Source: Corynebacterium sp.
Lineage (GTDB): Bacteria > Actinomycetota > Actinomycetes > Mycobacteriales > Mycobacteriaceae
NCBI RefSeq assembly: GCF_030532965.1
Contig: NZ_JAUNKC010000003.1
Location: forward strand, 1 to 64,000
DNA length: 64,000 bases
Direction of reading: 5' to 3'
Positions 7,793 to 15,042 of this stretch are shown here, in pieces. Made by a program: the position numbers and the translations under genes. The notes under the pieces were generated by a model that saw nothing but the letters and a program-made list of their open reading frames with translations, was not told where the DNA came from and did no database searches. The stretch's first letter is position 1. Each line of letters begins with the position of its first letter.

Positions 7793-9586
7793 TTACTGGG
7801 TGATCTTCCAGTCTTGTGGGTACATTCCCAGGGTCGGATCCTGTGGATCAATGCCGGAGATATTGCTCTTGTATGCGGATGTCTGGGCAACTGGGTTAGG
7901 CATCCACAGCACCGGCAGTTCTTCGGCGAGATAGGCGTTGTATTCGTCCATTGCCTTATCGTCGGTGCCGAACTGTGTCTTTTCGATCAACTCGTCAGCC
8001 TTCGGGTCGTTGTAGCTGCCGAGGTTAACGGCACCGTCGGAGGCAAATAGCCGTTCACCGGAGGCATAAACCGGGAAGTACCACGATGATTGCGATCCGA
8101 AGAAGGACAGATCCCAGTCGCACCCAGGGTCAGTGGACTCGCATTTCTGAGTAACGGACACCGAGTCAGGCACTTCCTGAATATTCAATTCGATGCCTAC
8201 TTTGGCAAATTCAGATTTCAGCGATTCAAACATCTTCGATGTGGCGGAGAAGCCGGACTGGCTGGTCACTTTGAAGCTGAGCTTGGTGCCTTCGGCAATG
8301 CCTTCACCACACTTGCTGGCATCGGTGCAGGTGGCAACGCCAGCGCTGGTGTCCCAGCCGTGTTCTTCCAAGAGTTTGCGAGCGGCTTCCGGATCGTACT
8401 TGTAGGCGCAGCCTTCCATCGAGCCGTCGGAACCTGGTTTCTGCGGGATCGGCCCACAGGTTGGGGCCGCGGTTCCTTGCCACACCACCTTGGATAGGGT
8501 TGGTTGGTCGATCAGTTGCTGCATTGCCTGCCGCAGGTACTTTTGCTTAAACAGCACCCCGGTCTTAGGGTTATTGAAGTTAAACGGCATGTAGGTGATC
8601 GACCATCCGTACCACGGGCTTACGGTATAGCCCTTTGATTCAATGAAGTCTTTTTGGTTGATAGCACCAGCTGGGATGTAGCCGTAGTCAACACCGCCGG
8701 AACGCAGAACGTTGAATTCGGCATCATCGCCCGTGAACGGCTTATAAACGATCGAATCGAGTGATGGCTTGTCCTCGCCGCTGTAGTCCTTGTTAGCGAC
8801 CAGTGTAACCTCGCCGTTTGGAACAAACTTGTCTACCGCAAACGGCCCGGAAATGGTCTTCCACAGTGGGCTCGTCGCATAGCTAGAAGTGTCCTTCGAT
8901 GCGGCGGTGAGCTGCTCGAATACCTTCTTTGCGCCTTCGTCGGTTGCGGACAGATCTTTGTCGCCACCGGCCTCAGGATCATCGTTATCCCAGGCGTGCT
9001 TTGGCAATGGCACCATCTTGCCCAGTTGGTTTCCGACGAACCATGCCGGGGAATAGGCTTTGTCGGTGGTCAAGCTGAAGGTGCGGTCATCGATCACCTT
9101 GAATTCGGTGACGTTGTCGGGCAGATGCCCTTTCTTATACGATGCCCACGCCTCTTTATTGGCATTGACCAATCGCCACCAGAATTCGATGTCTTTGGTG
9201 GTGATCGGAGTGCCGTCGCTCCAACTGCGGTCTTTCAGCGTGATAGTCAGCGTCATACCGTCGTCGCTGACTTCTGGAATTTCTGCTATCGAGCGCTTTT
9301 CGTTGATGTTGTACTTAGCGTCGCTGCTGAGGTCGTAGTTAAACAGTGGCGAGTACAGATTGTTGATAAACAGTGAGTTTTCGCCTTGCGTGTGACCCGG
9401 CGCGCTGATTGGCAGGATCCAGCTTGGGGTCTTTAAGGCGATGGATACGGAATTGTTGGCAGCGCCATTGCTGGCTGCGCCGCCGCTTCCGGCGTTGTCT
9501 GCGTTACCTCCGCAGGCTGTGACGCCGAGAAGTGTTGTTGCGGCGAGCAGAGCAATGACTCGACGAGAGCGAGTTAAACGTCGCAT
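7793..9586 (-). CDS. Peptide-binding lipoprotein (SBP family 5, DppA/OppA type)
   Basis: A 597-residue extracytoplasmic solute-binding protein of the peptide/nickel family. The signal peptide has a basic N terminus (MRRLTRSRRVI), a hydrophobic core and the lipobox GVTACGG, so the mature protein should be lipid-anchored at Cys25. Family features include DGMTLTITLKDRSWSDGTPI and the C-terminal NPVAQTS region. The first gene of the operon, it probably sets uptake specificity. A GGAG-like site precedes the ATG. Opposite to the ROK repressor gene, it is probably controlled from the 232-base shared intergenic region, which contains a perfect 25-bp palindrome. The substrate could be a peptide, a muropeptide or a glycopeptide; sequence alone does not decide. 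Confidence 0.92.
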   Translation of the reverse strand: MRRLTRSRRVIALLAATTLLGVTACGGNADNAGSGGAASNGAANNSVSIALKTPSWILPISAPGHTQGENSLFINNLYSPLFNYDLSSDAKYNINEKRSIAEIPEVSDDGMTLTITLKDRSWSDGTPITTKDIEFWWRLVNANKEAWASYKKGHLPDNVTEFKVIDDRTFSLTTDKAYSPAWFVGNQLGKMVPLPKHAWDNDDPEAGGDKDLSATDEGAKKVFEQLTAASKDTSSYATSPLWKTISGPFAVDKFVPNGEVTLVANKDYSGEDKPSLDSIVYKPFTGDDAEFNVLRSGGVDYGYIPAGAINQKDFIESKGYTVSPWYGWSITYMPFNFNNPKTGVLFKQKYLRQAMQQLIDQPTLSKVVWQGTAAPTCGPIPQKPGSDGSMEGCAYKYDPEAARKLLEEHGWDTSAGVATCTDASKCGEGIAEGTKLSFKVTSQSGFSATSKMFESLKSEFAKVGIELNIQEVPDSVSVTQKCESTDPGCDWDLSFFGSQSSWYFPVYASGERLFASDGAVNLGSYNDPKADELIEKTQFGTDDKAMDEYNAYLAEELPVLWMPNPVAQTSAYKSNISGIDPQDPTLGMYPQDWKITQ

Positions 9587-9663
9587 TGTTCTTCTCCTGT
9601 TGTCTGTGAGAACTTTGGCACGAGGCAGTTCCGGTTGAGCAGGGAAATGACCGTGTGATTGAA

Positions 9664-9669
9664 ATATTA
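9664..9669 (-). promoter_or_regulatory. Possible -10 element for the transport operon
   Basis: On the minus strand the hexamer TAATAT lies 78 bases upstream of the binding-protein ATG, inside an AT-rich stretch. No convincing -35 hexamer is seen at the ideal distance. The 25-bp palindrome lies about 55 bases further upstream. Weak prediction from consensus resemblance only. Confidence 0.35.
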
Positions 9670-9722
9670 GTCACGTGAAAGAACTTGTTTTACCGTTTTC
9701 AGATAAATTTTTTTATTTTTTT

Positions 9723-9747
9723 GATGGAAAAAGTCACTTTTTCCATC
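9723..9747. promoter_or_regulatory. Perfect 25-bp palindrome, likely operator
   Basis: Two 12-base arms, GATGGAAAAAGT and its exact complement ACTTTTTCCATC, flank a single central C. The site lies in the 232-base gap between the divergent transport operon and the ROK regulator gene, 72 bases upstream of the regulator ATG and next to a run of T residues. Its size and symmetry suit a dimeric or tetrameric repressor such as the adjacent ROK protein. It is not followed by a coding-strand T tract in a position that would make it an intrinsic terminator for either unit. Confidence 0.75.
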
Positions 9748-9818
9748 GTGGGTGTTAGGGTATATTGTGACAGTCGTGATAAAACCGCCATAAGCTGCGC
9801 GAAAGGAGAACCAATCCC

Positions 9819-10988
9819 ATGAACGATCTGGCAGCCCCTAGCGCTAAAACAATCATCAGCGAGCTTATCGACGCCACCCCCGCAGGCATTTCTCGCGCCG
9901 AGATCGCATCCACAACGGGCTTTTCTTCCTCCACCGTGTCCAATATCGTCCGAGAACTCATCAGCGCTGGCGAAGTGGACGAATCCCCCGCCGCCAGCAC
10001 GGGTGGCAGGCGCACGCAAGTGTTGAAACCCACGCACCGCCATGATCCCATTTGGCTTTCTGAAATAGGTTCCGCCCATGCCCGCATCGGTATAGCCGAC
10101 CGACCCGGAAATCTCGTTGCCACAGAAGAGGTACCCCTGTCGTTAACCGACCGCCCCCACGTCGTCCTGGCAAATATCATCGACCACTTGCAGAAACTTT
10201 CCGAGAAATCCCTCGGCAAATCAGGTGCGGCGGCATTGGGGATAGCGCTTCCCGGGCCGGTGGATCGAACCGAGCACATGGTGGTGGGGGCCGCCCGGAT
10301 GCCCGGGTGGAATAACGTCGCACTGGCCCCCATTCTCCGCGAGCTTATCGACGCCCCTGTGGAACTGGACAACGATGCCCGCGCGGGTGCCGTCGGGGAA
10401 TGCGCCATGCGCGAGGAAACCCCCGGCACCTGGAACGGCATTTATATCAAGGCCGGAACCGGAATTGGCGGCGCGGCCGTGCTCAACGGCGAAATTTACA
10501 CCGGCGGTCGGGGGCTTGCGGGCGATATCGCACACAATTCCGTCCCGGAGGCTGGTGATCGTCCCTGCAGTTGTGGCCGTACCGGCTGCATGGAAACCGT
10601 CGCCAGCGGCGCGGGCATTATCCGCGCGCTGGGTGAAGAAGGCATTGATGTTCATACCGTCGCCCAAGTGGTGGAACGCGCCGAGCAATGGGATCCGGTG
10701 GTAACGACCATGCTGCGTGGTGCAGGCACCAGCGTCGGGCGGGTATTAGCGCCCCTGGTTACGTTCCTTAATCCCACAGACGTCATCGTCGGCGGTTCCT
10801 TATCCAGCATCGACGTCTTTACCGCGTCGATACGCAGTGAACTCTATGCCCGCTGCCTGCCGATGACCACCAAAGATCTCACCATTGAGGCCTCCCGCAC
10901 CAAGGCCGACGCCGCCCTGTATGGCATGGCTGAGCTGTGCTTTGCCGCCATCAATCGCACGAATCAAGGAGCCACTACCCCATCATGA
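9819..10988 (+). CDS. ROK-family transcriptional repressor
   Basis: A 389-residue ROK regulator. Residues 1-70 form a winged helix-turn-helix (SRAEIASTTGFSSSTVSNIV as the recognition region, then a wing with TGGRRTQVL). The rest is a ROK sugar-binding domain with ALGIALPGPVDR, the glycine-rich KAGTGIGGAAVLNG, and an intact zinc motif CSCGRTGCME. Proteins of this type repress sugar uptake operons and release DNA on binding a sugar or sugar phosphate. It diverges from the transport operon, and the 25-bp palindrome between them is its probable site. GGAG precedes the ATG. The next gene overlaps its stop by 4 bases, so regulator and M81 peptidase are co-transcribed. Confidence 0.9.
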   Translation: MNDLAAPSAKTIISELIDATPAGISRAEIASTTGFSSSTVSNIVRELISAGEVDESPAASTGGRRTQVLKPTHRHDPIWLSEIGSAHARIGIADRPGNLVATEEVPLSLTDRPHVVLANIIDHLQKLSEKSLGKSGAAALGIALPGPVDRTEHMVVGAARMPGWNNVALAPILRELIDAPVELDNDARAGAVGECAMREETPGTWNGIYIKAGTGIGGAAVLNGEIYTGGRGLAGDIAHNSVPEAGDRPCSCGRTGCMETVASGAGIIRALGEEGIDVHTVAQVVERAEQWDPVVTTMLRGAGTSVGRVLAPLVTFLNPTDVIVGGSLSSIDVFTASIRSELYARCLPMTTKDLTIEASRTKADAALYGMAELCFAAINRTNQGATTPS

Positions 10989-12463
10989 CCACATCCCGAC
11001 CTCGAATTGCCATCTGCGGTTTACACACCGAATGCAGCACCTTTACCCCACATATCGCCACCGCCGCCGATTTCACCGTGCTGCGCGGCGATGCATTGCT
11101 TGAACGTTATCCGTGGATATCCGAAACCGATCGTGACTGGTCCCAATCAGTCGAATGGATCCCCATCCTGCACGCTCGCGCCGTGCCCGGCGGCCCGGTC
11201 GAAACCGCGGATTACTACAGCTGGCGGGACGAAATCTGCGAAAAACTCGCCGAAGCAAACACGACGAAAGCCCTAGATGGCATCTATTTCGATATTCACG
11301 GCGCAATGAATGTCATCGGATTAGACGACGCCGAAGGCGATCTCATCACCGCAATCCGGGGCACCGTCGGCAATGACGTTTTCGTCGGCTGCACGATGGA
11401 TCTGCACGGAAACGTATCCACCACGTTCTTCCACGGCTGCGATCAACTCACCTGCTTCCGGCTCGCCCCGCACGAAGACACTTGGGAAACCCGGGAACGT
11501 GGTGCCCGCAACCTGTGCCAGGCTTTGCTTTTCGACGCCGCAAAACCGCACAAAGCACTCGTGCACGTCCCCATCCTGCTACCTGGGGAAATGACCTCCA
11601 CGCGGCTCGAACCCGCCAAGTCCCTCTACGGAAGCATTCCCGCGATCGAAGCTCTGGACGGGATCACCGACGCCGCCATTTGGATTGGCTACGCCTGGGC
11701 TGATGAGCCGCGTTCCACCGCAACCATCGTTGTCTACGGTGATAACGCACCACTCGTGGAGGAAAAGGCCCTTAAACTAGCCAAACGGCTCTGGTCGGTA
11801 CGCCACGAATTTGAATTTGTCGCCCCCGCCGCCCAGTTCGACGACTGCCTCGAAAAAGCGCTCAGCGCCACGCCTGACCAGCACCCATTCATCATTTCTG
11901 ACTCCGGCGACAACCCCGGCGCGGGCGGTGCTGATGACTGCACATTCACCCTTGATGCCCTCATGCATTCCGAAGCGGTCAACCACCCGAGTGTTCTCGC
12001 CTCCATCGTCGATCCCGCCGCTGTTCAAGCCGCCGTCGATGCTGGCGTTGGGGCTGAGATAACCACCCCGGTTGGCGGCCACATCGACACCACCCCACCC
12101 GGCACCGCCACTGTATCGGGTATCGTCGGCGCGCTTGCCGACGACCCCACCGGCGGCATGTGCGCCCGTATTGATGTGGGCAAACTACAGGTGATTATCA
12201 CCAGCCGCCGCACCCAATATGCGACCCTGGATATGTACCGTCGCTTAGGGATTGAACCGGAAGACATGGAGATCATCTGCGTCAAAATCGGATACCTGGA
12301 ACCAGAACTCCACGCTATTGCCAAGGGTTGGATGCTGGCATTGACCCCCGGCGGCGTTGACCAGGACCTTATTCGCCTCGGCCATCACCGGATCACTCGA
12401 CCGATGTTCCCCTTCGACCCGGACATGGACGAACCTAAGTGGGTGGTGGTGACTAACGCCTAA
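10985..12463 (+). CDS. M81-family metallopeptidase (MlrC-like)
   Basis: A 492-residue member of the M81 family, named after MlrC (microcystinase C), which cleaves short linear peptides in microcystin breakdown. It starts RIAICGLHTECSTFTP, as the family does. The motifs FDIHGAMN and TMDLHGNVS each give an Asp-x-His pair expected to bind zinc; DSGDNPGAGGADDC and a C-terminal region follow. No signal peptide is seen, so it should act in the cytoplasm on imported substrate. ATG 10985 overlaps the regulator stop as ATGA; the reading frame is open further upstream, but only within the regulator gene. The pairing with a peptide importer suggests hydrolysis of an unusual peptide or amide bond. The substrate is unknown. 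Confidence 0.88.
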   Translation: MTTSRPRIAICGLHTECSTFTPHIATAADFTVLRGDALLERYPWISETDRDWSQSVEWIPILHARAVPGGPVETADYYSWRDEICEKLAEANTTKALDGIYFDIHGAMNVIGLDDAEGDLITAIRGTVGNDVFVGCTMDLHGNVSTTFFHGCDQLTCFRLAPHEDTWETRERGARNLCQALLFDAAKPHKALVHVPILLPGEMTSTRLEPAKSLYGSIPAIEALDGITDAAIWIGYAWADEPRSTATIVVYGDNAPLVEEKALKLAKRLWSVRHEFEFVAPAAQFDDCLEKALSATPDQHPFIISDSGDNPGAGGADDCTFTLDALMHSEAVNHPSVLASIVDPAAVQAAVDAGVGAEITTPVGGHIDTTPPGTATVSGIVGALADDPTGGMCARIDVGKLQVIITSRRTQYATLDMYRRLGIEPEDMEIICVKIGYLEPELHAIAKGWMLALTPGGVDQDLIRLGHHRITRPMFPFDPDMDEPKWVVVTNA

Positions 12464-12489
12464 CCAACCGAAACCTTGATATTTTCATT

Positions 12490-12532
12490 CTTCGACGACG
12501 TTTATCACCGACAATGATGCTCGTCGTCGAAG
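12490..12532 (+). terminator. Hairpin terminator after the M81 gene
   Basis: An 11-bp perfect repeat (CTTCGACGACG at 12490-12500, CGTCGTCGAAG at 12522-12532) continues inward with ATCA/TGAT and is followed by TTTTC. It sits 26 bases past the M81 stop and ends the regulator-peptidase unit. Confidence 0.7.
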
Positions 12533-12627
12533 TTTTCGAAATGGCCGCGAACCGGAATTCTGTTCAATCGTACTAACAATAATGACAGGGCTTCATGTTT
12601 TCTTGTTGTTCTATGCAGGTGGTGTGT

Positions 12628-12658
12628 ACGCATGTGGCACCTGTAGCGGCACATACGT
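12628..12658 (-). terminator. Possible hairpin downstream of the NRPS operon
   Basis: Arms ACGCATGTG and CACATACGT pair with one mismatch, 55 bases past the stop of the last operon gene. There is little T run on the minus side, so the terminator call is weak. The rest of 12533-12712 holds no gene that I can see. Confidence 0.35.
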
Positions 12659-12712
12659 TAGTTTTCTCACCGCTTAACTAAAGTCCATGCAATTTCTGAC
12701 TTAGTTGGAGAA

Positions 12713-13777
12713 TTATTCGGGCAAAAAATTCTCGTTGGTCGTAACTTTTGCAACAACTTGCTCCAGCATAGAAGCTTCACGGGCAGGTAACTCCCCTAAG
12801 ATACGGCTAATATCAACTGCAGCTATTGGTTGGGGAGAAACTGTCCACAAAGATTCAACCCGTGCCCCGCGTCGAACTTTAGCTTCAAACGACTCCATGC
12901 CGAGATAGACTGTGTCAAGCCCTTCTTCAATTGCGAAATCGACTGGTTCGTAAATTGCTAGAACCCCATAAGCACCCGCGTTTTGGATACGACTACGATC
13001 AAAACCGACAAGACGAACGTAAAGACTATCTCCATATCGAAAGCAAAGGCTAAAAGCACAAACACCGTATTCATCGGTGGCTAGAAATACAACCGAATCT
13101 TCCCCAAGGCTATCGCGTTGTCTGCGAAGAAGATCCGTTAAAACACTGTCACTGTGATCATGACCGTATCCGCGCTGCACCTGCCCTAACAGCGGGCCGA
13201 GAACTTCGGGAGTTGCAGGTGGTTCGCCAAGCGTACACCGTCTTAGGCTGAGATTGGATTCTTGAAAACGTCGAAGCTCTCGTCGGGCGTTTGTACGGCG
13301 TTGCTTCGAATCAAATCTCGAAATAAAGTCGTCCAGGCTCGAACAATCATCAACATCGATCAGGCAATGTGCGCCTGCAAAAGAAAGATTGCCACCCAAT
13401 GCTGCATGGACTCGTACGGCATCAGCAGGTGGCAGGTAAGGCCACGTATACTGAAGTGTATTAAAATGCTTGCAGGCGTGATCGACGATTACGCGGAGTG
13501 AATCATCACTTGGGTTTCCCAACAACGGTGATAAATATCCTCGACGTCCCCCCAAAATCAAACCAGGATGATAAAAACTATTGTTTTCTTCGGGACTGTA
13601 GTGTGCCGCAAGGAATACTGAAGGTGCATTTTCCGTGTCGTGAAAGTATGCCGGTGTGGAAACACCGTCAGAGTCAGCGGATTCGAGCCAGCAAGGGCTC
13701 AAATAGAAGCCTCCCTTAGTGTTAGAGGCTTCCGCCCAACCTGGAACCTGTCCAGCACTTTTATAACTGCGGATCAT
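12713..13777 (-). CDS. FemAB/CelD-like GNAT-fold acyltransferase of the NRPS operon
   Basis: A 354-residue protein that resembles the GNAT-fold FemAB-like/CelD-like (BioF2-like) transferases. The best mark is the basic stretch FDSKQRRTNARRELRRFQ near residue 155, as in that group. It is followed by a second half with SVVFLATDEYGVCAFSLCFR and a GLDTVYLGMESFEAKVRRG segment, like the acyl-donor half of these proteins. Members transfer aminoacyl or acyl groups onto amines, some using aminoacyl-tRNA. Last gene of the operon, it overlaps the ATP-grasp gene by 4 bases (13774-13777). It could cap or extend the peptide made upstream, or confer self-resistance. It is AT-richer than the core genes of the window. 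The family call is tentative and the substrate is unknown. Confidence 0.6.
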   Translation of the reverse strand: MIRSYKSAGQVPGWAEASNTKGGFYLSPCWLESADSDGVSTPAYFHDTENAPSVFLAAHYSPEENNSFYHPGLILGGRRGYLSPLLGNPSDDSLRVIVDHACKHFNTLQYTWPYLPPADAVRVHAALGGNLSFAGAHCLIDVDDCSSLDDFISRFDSKQRRTNARRELRRFQESNLSLRRCTLGEPPATPEVLGPLLGQVQRGYGHDHSDSVLTDLLRRQRDSLGEDSVVFLATDEYGVCAFSLCFRYGDSLYVRLVGFDRSRIQNAGAYGVLAIYEPVDFAIEEGLDTVYLGMESFEAKVRRGARVESLWTVSPQPIAAVDISRILGELPAREASMLEQVVAKVTTNENFLPE

Positions 13778-15042
13778 AGCGACTGCTCCAGAAGAATACG
13801 AACCTGTGTTGGTGCATCTTGATTAAGGTCCACATCAAAATACGTGCACCCTGCATTTGTTGCGGAATAAAACACTTTTTTCGTTTCTCGTTGAACTACC
13901 CCTTGGGAAGGGTCCTTGTGTACGTCCAACTGTGTTTCTTTTTGAGGTGGAATGAGCGGTTTTACTTCAAGTGGAGTGGTTGTACAAAGGTGACCGGGGA
14001 TGCCAGATAGGCGTTGCCGCTGGGTGCTGGTAAGGCCTTCCGGTAACGCCACATGCCAAATGTTTTTCACTACAGATGGAATGTCGACCGCTGCTTCATG
14101 TCCGCAGTCTGCTGCCCAAGAGTAACGGGTGACATTAATTCCACTGGATAATTCCAAGGCAAGGGGGATGCCCCCACCTGCAGGGCGACAAGCTATCTCC
14201 CCCAAATATAGACCATCGGTGGTAAGCAAAGCTTCTGCGTGGAATACACCGGTTCTAAGGCGCACAGCTTCGACCGCCTCTTCCGAAAGGCGTAGGCAAG
14301 CTTGTGCAATGTCGCTTCCCTGATCGAGAATTCGCGAGGAATAGGTGCGCATTGCCTTCGCACTACTAAGCATTGGTTCCCCATACTGCGATGCAACAGC
14401 AAACATCACCGTGCCGTCATTAATCACGCCATCCATGTGAAACTCAGCCTCCACCCTCAATGCTTGTTCGCATAGGATAGGAAACTCTATTTCTTCGGCT
14501 GGTATACCAGGCACAAGCCTGGTTACACCAGCACTTCCACCACCGAACAATGGTTTGATGACGACCTCGTCGTTCAAGCGTTGTCTTGCAAGCGTTAGTT
14601 GCTGCTGATTTTCAACACGCACAAAATTAGCAGTACGAATTCCGGCTGCACTGAAGCACTGTTTCATCACATACTTGTTGGTGGAGCGTATCGCCGCTTC
14701 CATCCCTGTACCGGGAAGTCCAAGGAGAGTGCGCACAAAGGCGCCAGCTGGAAGACCGGTCTCGAACGGTGTAATTACTGCACGTACTTTTGCAGCACGG
14801 GCAGCTTTAAGTACGGCGGAAAAAGCCTGCATGCCGGAGACTTGGGTACCTGGGTGAACGATATCCGAACCGGTTACCCGACCAACTACCGCAGGATCAC
14901 CATCTGTAATGACGTGCGCGTTGGGGAAAGCTTCGTGCATCTGCGGCGACACGCTTCTAGCGGCTGACATGATGATGGCAACTGGTTCATCACTTATTAC
15001 CTGTGAATCGGCAATATTTGAACGAGAGCTTGGTCTTAGCAT
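13774..15042 (-). CDS. ATP-grasp ligase of the NRPS operon
   Basis: A 422-residue ATP-grasp enzyme, predicted to join a carboxylate to an amine through an acyl-phosphate. The N-terminal part (residues 20-100) looks like the pre-ATP-grasp fold. GLPGTGMEAAIRSTNKYVMK leads into the ATP-binding region, where VVIKPLFGGGSAGVTRL supplies the Lys and glycine-rich loop; ILCEQALRVEAEFHMDGVI and FHAEALLTTDGLYLGEIACR provide the acidic metal ligands (E and E/R pattern). Such proteins include dipeptide ligases BacD and DdaF. Its ATG overlaps the NRPS stop (ATGCTAA). It probably forms an amide bond that the single NRPS module does not, as DdaF does in dapdiamide synthesis. Substrates are not known. Confidence 0.8.
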   Translation of the reverse strand: MLRPSSRSNIADSQVISDEPVAIIMSAARSVSPQMHEAFPNAHVITDGDPAVVGRVTGSDIVHPGTQVSGMQAFSAVLKAARAAKVRAVITPFETGLPAGAFVRTLLGLPGTGMEAAIRSTNKYVMKQCFSAAGIRTANFVRVENQQQLTLARQRLNDEVVIKPLFGGGSAGVTRLVPGIPAEEIEFPILCEQALRVEAEFHMDGVINDGTVMFAVASQYGEPMLSSAKAMRTYSSRILDQGSDIAQACLRLSEEAVEAVRLRTGVFHAEALLTTDGLYLGEIACRPAGGGIPLALELSSGINVTRYSWAADCGHEAAVDIPSVVKNIWHVALPEGLTSTQRQRLSGIPGHLCTTTPLEVKPLIPPQKETQLDVHKDPSQGVVQRETKKVFYSATNAGCTYFDVDLNQDAPTQVRILLEQSL

